A stretch of 64,000 nt of DNA from Alphaproteobacteria bacterium (GTDB lineage: Bacteria > Pseudomonadota > Alphaproteobacteria > Caulobacterales > Maricaulaceae), in contig WGNG01000022.1 of assembly GCA_016124675.1 (NCBI GenBank), forward strand, positions 1 through 64,000, in the 5' to 3' direction. Position numbers and translations under genes: made by a program. Numbering within the stretch: the stretch's first letter is position 1; every line of letters starts with the position of its first letter. Shown here in pieces: positions 60,446-64,000 of this stretch. The notes under the pieces were generated by a model. That model ran no database searches. It was not told where the DNA came from and saw nothing but the letters and a program-made list of their open reading frames with translations.

Positions 60446-61861
60446 TCAGGCCTGTGTTGGGGCGCCGGCGTGCGCGGATTTGAGGGCGGCGGCGATCCTG
60501 TGAACGCCGGAGGCATTGGACCCCTTGATGAGCACAAGATCACCGTCGCGCGCCAGTGCGTGCAGCTGTTGTGCGCCAGCATTCCAGTCAACGGCGTGAA
60601 CGGCCTGCAATCCCGGCGGCAGTGCTTCCAGCAAGGCATGCATGCCGCGGCCCACGCCGATCACCGCCTCGACGCCGGCGTCGGCCAGCGGGCCGGCGAG
60701 GGCGGCGTGCAGGGCCGCGCTGTCCGGCCCCAGCTCCAGCATTTCGCCCAGCACCGCGATGCGCCGGGCGCCGCGCGGCGGGGTGCGGGCCGAAAGGCTT
60801 GCAAACGCGGCGCGCATCGAGGCCGGATTGGCGTTGTAACTGTCGTCGATCACGCTCAGGGCGCGCCCGTCTGGCAGATGCACGTCGAAGCGCGCGCCGC
60901 GGCCTGCCTGGGGCGCCAGCGTCTCCAGCACGTCCAGCGCCATTTGCGGATCAATGCCGGCGGCGAAGGCCGCCGCCGCAGCGCCGGCCGCATTCACCGC
61001 CTGGTGCGCGCCGGGCAGGTTGAGGCGGAAGGCCATGACCTTGCCCGCGACGTCCATCTCGCCCGATCCGCCCTCGCCATCAGCGTCCGGCGCATAGCTC
61101 AGCACGCGCACCGCTGCGCCGCGCGCCAGACCGAAATCGAACAGGAAGGCGGCGCGTGAGGCGTTCACCGCCAGCCTCAGGCGCGGCGCCAGCGCATCAT
61201 CGGCAGGGATCACCGCGACACCATCCATTTCAAGCCCTGAGAAAATCTCCGCCTTGGCGTCGGCGATGGCTTCAAGCGAGCCGAGATTCTCCAGATGCGC
61301 CGGCGCGATCCTGGTGATCAGCGCCACGTGCGGGCGGACCTGGGCGGTGAGCGCGGCGATCTCGCCGGCATGGTTCATGCCCATCTCGAACACCGCCGCG
61401 CGCGCCGCCTGCGGCAGGCGCGCCAGGGTGAGCGGCACGCCCCAGTGATTGTTGTAACTGGCCACGCTCCAGTGCGCCGGACCCGCTGCGCGCAGAACGG
61501 CCGCAATGGCTTCCTTCACGCTGGTCTTGCCCACCGAGCCGGTGACCCCGATGCGCCGGGCGCCCGAACGCAGACGTGCGCCCTGGCCCAGCGCGCGCAG
61601 CGCCTCCAGCGTATCGCCCACGACGAGGCGCGGGCCATCGCAGCTGTCAGCGCGCGAGATCAGAACGGCGCTGGCGCCCTTGGCCAGCGCGGCCTGCGCG
61701 AACTCGTGGCCGTCGCGTGCATCCTTCAAGGCGACAAACAGATCGCCCGGCTGCAGCGTGCGGGTGTCGATGGACACGCCCGTGGCGGCCCAGCCCTCCC
61801 CCATCAGTCGCCCGCCCGTGACGAGCGCAGCGTCGGCGGCGGTCCACAGCGGCGCGGTCAT
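60446..61861 (-). CDS. murF: UDP-MurNAc-tripeptide--D-Ala-D-Ala ligase
   Basis: Adds D-Ala-D-Ala, the last cytoplasmic stem step. The 471-aa Mur ligase has 'DTRTLQPGDLFVALKDARDGHEF', P-loop GVTGSVGKTSVKEAI, 'SYNNHWGVPLTLA', 'FEMGMNHAGEIAALT', 'IDDSYNANPASMRAAF' and 'VLGEMLELG'. All ATP and substrate motifs are complete. ATG 61861 overlaps the murE stop by 4 bp. Confidence 0.96.
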   Translation of the reverse strand: MTAPLWTAADAALVTGGRLMGEGWAATGVSIDTRTLQPGDLFVALKDARDGHEFAQAALAKGASAVLISRADSCDGPRLVVGDTLEALRALGQGARLRSGARRIGVTGSVGKTSVKEAIAAVLRAAGPAHWSVASYNNHWGVPLTLARLPQAARAAVFEMGMNHAGEIAALTAQVRPHVALITRIAPAHLENLGSLEAIADAKAEIFSGLEMDGVAVIPADDALAPRLRLAVNASRAAFLFDFGLARGAAVRVLSYAPDADGEGGSGEMDVAGKVMAFRLNLPGAHQAVNAAGAAAAAFAAGIDPQMALDVLETLAPQAGRGARFDVHLPDGRALSVIDDSYNANPASMRAAFASLSARTPPRGARRIAVLGEMLELGPDSAALHAALAGPLADAGVEAVIGVGRGMHALLEALPPGLQAVHAVDWNAGAQQLHALARDGDLVLIKGSNASGVHRIAAALKSAHAGAPTQA

Positions 61862-63315
61862 GAGGCGGTCTCCAGCTCTTGCAGCAGGCGCGTGACGATG
61901 GCGAGCTCGTCAAACGGAATGATGCGGTCGCCCACGATCTGCCCGGTCTCGTGGCCCTTGCCGGCGATCAGCAGCGTGTCGCCCGCCTCCAGCATGGCGA
62001 TGCCGGCGCGAATCGCGCTTTCGCGGTCGGCGATCTCCTGCGCGTGCGGGCAGGCCGACAGGATCGCGGCGCGGATGGCGCGCGGGTCCTCGCTGCGCGG
62101 ATTGTCGTCGGTGACGATGCAGGCGTCGGCCAGGCGCGCGGCCACCGCGCCCATCCTGGCGCGCTTGGTGGGATCGCGGTCGCCGCCCGCGCCGAACACC
62201 AGAATGACCCGCCCGCGCGTATGCGGCCGCGCGGCGCGCAACAGCTTGTCCAGCCCGTCGGGCGTATGGGCGTAATCGAGCAGGATCGGCGCGCCCTCGC
62301 GCGTGGCGCCCGCCTGCTGCAGGCGCCCGGCGACGCCGGTGAGATGCTCCAGCGCGCCAAACGCGGCGTCAGCCTCGACGCCTGAGGCGATCGCCATCAC
62401 CGCCGCGCCCAGCGCGTTGGCCGTCTGGAACTCGCCGATCAGCGGCAGGTCGATCAGGCGCTCCCCGCCCATCCAGCTGAATCGCACCAGCTGGCTGGCC
62501 GCGCGCGGCGTGATCTCGCGCACGGCCAGATCGCGCCCGCGCCAGCCCAGCGTCATCACCTCAAGCCCCGCCGCCAGCGCGGTCTGCTCCACGCGGGCGG
62601 ACCAGTCGGAATCCATGTTGATCACCACGCGCCCGCCTGACGGCGTGAGCGCGCTGAACAGGCGCATTTTGGATGCGAAGTAATCTTCAAAGTCCGGGTG
62701 GTAATCGAGATGGTCCTGGGTGAGGTTGGTGAACGCGCTCACCGCCACGTGCACGCCGTCCATGCGGCGCTGTTTGAGCCCGTGCGAGGACGCTTCCATC
62801 GCCAGATGCGTCACGCCCTCGCCTGCCAGCGCGTCGAGCGCGGCGTGCAGGGCGATGGCGTCGGGCGTGGTGTAGCCGACCTCCGTGCGTCCGGCGGCGC
62901 GGGTCACCCCCAGCGTGCCGAGCGCTGCGGCGCTGATGCCCGCCGACGCCCAGATCTGGCGCAGGAATTCCACGGTTGAGCTTTTGCCATTGGTGCCGGT
63001 GACGGCGGCGATGTGCCCAGGCTGGCGCGGATAGAAGCGCGCAGCGATGGCCGCCAGCGCGCTGGACGGGTCATCGGCTTCGATCACCGGAACCGGCGCA
63101 GTCGTCCCGCGCGGGGCGAGCACGCAGGCGGCGCCCTTCTCCACGGCGGCCGCAATGAAGGCCCGGCCGTCCACGCGCACGCCGGGCAGGGCAGCGAACA
63201 GATCGCCGGGCTTGACCTTGCGGCTGTCCAGCGCCAGGCCGCCGACAATCAGCCCCTCGGCGCCCTGGGGCGCCCGCAGACCCTCGGGCAGGAGATCGCA
63301 GAGGGGCCGGCTCAT
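61858..63315 (-). CDS. murE: UDP-MurNAc-tripeptide synthetase, meso-diaminopimelate-adding
   Basis: Adds the third stem residue. The 485-aa protein has 'LALDSRKVKPGDLFAALPG', P-loop TGTNGKSSTVEF, 'TTPDAIALHAALDALAGEGVTHLAMEASSHGLKQRR', 'FTNLTQDHLDYH', 'YAHTPDGLDKLLRA' and 'FGAGGDRDPTKRARMGAVAARLADACIVTDDNPRSEDP'. The DNPR motif marks the mesoDAP-adding type. Starts at ATG 63315, overlapping the ftsI stop by 4 bp. Confidence 0.96.
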   Translation of the reverse strand: MSRPLCDLLPEGLRAPQGAEGLIVGGLALDSRKVKPGDLFAALPGVRVDGRAFIAAAVEKGAACVLAPRGTTAPVPVIEADDPSSALAAIAARFYPRQPGHIAAVTGTNGKSSTVEFLRQIWASAGISAAALGTLGVTRAAGRTEVGYTTPDAIALHAALDALAGEGVTHLAMEASSHGLKQRRMDGVHVAVSAFTNLTQDHLDYHPDFEDYFASKMRLFSALTPSGGRVVINMDSDWSARVEQTALAAGLEVMTLGWRGRDLAVREITPRAASQLVRFSWMGGERLIDLPLIGEFQTANALGAAVMAIASGVEADAAFGALEHLTGVAGRLQQAGATREGAPILLDYAHTPDGLDKLLRAARPHTRGRVILVFGAGGDRDPTKRARMGAVAARLADACIVTDDNPRSEDPRAIRAAILSACPHAQEIADRESAIRAGIAMLEAGDTLLIAGKGHETGQIVGDRIIPFDELAIVTRLLQELETAS

Positions 63316-64000
63316 GGCTGCGGCTCCGCGGCCGTGAGACGCACCGGCTCTTCGGACGGCAGCACCGCGCGCGCGCGCGGCGCAAACAGGGCGGCGACCT
63401 GTTCGGCGCGGGCGGACGGATCGGCGTCGCGGCGGCGCAGCTCCAGAACGCCCGCCAGCTGGCGCAGGATATCCCCGGCAGCCGGCGCGGCATTCCAACC
63501 CGCCGTAGCGAAACCGTGCGTCTCGCGGCTGGGGCGCGGGCGGTCGAACGTCACGGTCAGCACGTATTGCGGGTCGTCAAAGGGGAACACCGCCACGAAT
63601 GTCGTCACCCGGTGATCGCGGTCATAACCGCCCGGTCCCGCCTGCAGGGCCGTGCCCGTCTTGCCCGCCACGGCGAGGCCTTCCACGTCCGGGCCGCCGG
63701 CCTGCGAGCGCGCCACGGTCTCGCGCATGACCGCCAGAACCTGGGCGGCGGTGCGCGCGCTCATCACCGGATCGCCGGCGATGATTTCGCCTGGCGCCAC
63801 CGGGCGAAGGGTCGGGGGCACATAGACCCCGCCATTGGCGAGCGCCGCATAGGCGGCGGTCAGCGACAGCGGCGTCACCGCCAGCCCGTGGCCGAATGCG
63901 GCGGTCATGGTTTCGGTGGGGCCCCAGTTGCGCGGCATGCGCGGATGCGCGCTTTCCGACAATTCCAGCGGCGGGCGCTCATGCAGGCGCAGCGCCTCGT
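63312..64000 (-). CDS. ftsI: Penicillin-binding protein 3 (FtsI), C-terminal part
   Basis: Septal peptidoglycan transpeptidase; 229 C-terminal codons are in the window and the gene continues past its end. The visible part has 'AAFGHGLAVTPLSLTAAYAALANGGVYVPPTL' and the third active-site motif VAGKTGTALQ (K-T-G). The nucleophile Ser and SxN motifs lie beyond the window. It is the upstream neighbour of murE with a 4-bp overlap, as in dcw clusters. Confidence 0.9.
   Translation of the reverse strand, partial: EALRLHERPPLELSESAHPRMPRNWGPTETMTAAFGHGLAVTPLSLTAAYAALANGGVYVPPTLRPVAPGEIIAGDPVMSARTAAQVLAVMRETVARSQAGGPDVEGLAVAGKTGTALQAGPGGYDRDHRVTTFVAVFPFDDPQYVLTVTFDRPRPSRETHGFATAGWNAAPAAGDILRQLAGVLELRRRDADPSARAEQVAALFAPRARAVLPSEEPVRLTAAEPQP

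Noticed and set aside
59150-61159. Long plus-strand frame (669 codons) opposite mraY and murF
   Set aside because: His/Gln/Arg-rich shadow of two conserved dcw genes, with no ribosome site or domain.

Overview
The window is a dense, high-GC stretch of an alphaproteobacterial chromosome. The cell-cycle regulator CtrA, GANTC (CcrM-type) sites packed upstream of it, an adjacent fliI-fliJ pair, the cysE-DUF3126 pairing and the order of the dcw (division and cell wall) cluster point to a dimorphic, flagellated relative of Caulobacter. From gene style I would guess the Maricaulales/Hyphomonadaceae, but nothing here fixes the genus. No rRNA, tRNA, CRISPR array or prophage was seen. Mobile DNA is limited to two probable transposase fragments and several families of short palindromic intergenic repeats.

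Layout. 0-5.4 kb: a possible transposase start, xseA, an acyl-CoA carboxylase carboxyltransferase, tgt and a LysR regulator. 5.5-10.4 kb: a serine-hydrolase lipoprotein divergent from a large TonB-dependent receptor, with a perfect 16-bp palindrome between them. 10.5-13.5 kb: a baeRF-like protein with a membrane-anchored nitrilase homologue, then a HigB/HigA-type toxin-antitoxin pair. 13.5-18.3 kb: amine oxidase, gamma-carbonic-anhydrase-like protein, phoH with an odd leader, an exported DnaQ-fold protein, a secreted protein with a ten-cysteine tail and a transposase remnant. 18.3-25.1 kb: tetR, RND adaptor, RND pump, NUDIX, cysE and DUF3126, all on the minus strand. 25.2-44.2 kb: mostly metabolic and envelope genes (nitroreductase, M28 and M3 peptidases, a bile-acid-type symporter, D-aminoacylase-like amidohydrolase, free-Met-sulfoxide reductase, queE-queC, cutA, a hybrid kinase, def, a sugar dehydrogenase). 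44.2-50.3 kb: a repeat-rich spacer, a TPR protein, ctrA, fliI, fliJ, an unknown exported protein and an M23 endopeptidase-like protein. 50.3-64 kb: the dcw cluster on the minus strand, transcribed ftsI-murE-murF-mraY-murD-ftsW-murG-murC-murB-ddl-ftsQ-ftsA with most genes overlapping by 1-4 bp.

How the genes fit together. The dcw cluster makes lipid II and the divisome; ctrA and fliI/fliJ tie cell-cycle control to flagellum assembly. queE and queC make the 7-deazaguanine precursor that tgt uses after conversion to preQ1. The TetR-RND block looks like a self-contained, drug-inducible efflux unit with tandem operator-like repeats.

The main surprise is the gene in the murD slot (57976-59325). 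It is an intact frame, embedded in the operon and recognisably MurD-derived, but it has lost the P-loop lysine and the other motifs expected of a Mur ligase. It is therefore either a pseudoenzyme with a new role in the cluster or a sign that D-glutamate addition is done by another enzyme. Other proteins with altered active sites are Tgt (two of three zinc cysteines are serine), an exported DEDDh exonuclease with Gly for its last Asp, and a hybrid kinase with a degenerate N-box and pseudo-receiver. ftsZ does not follow ftsA.
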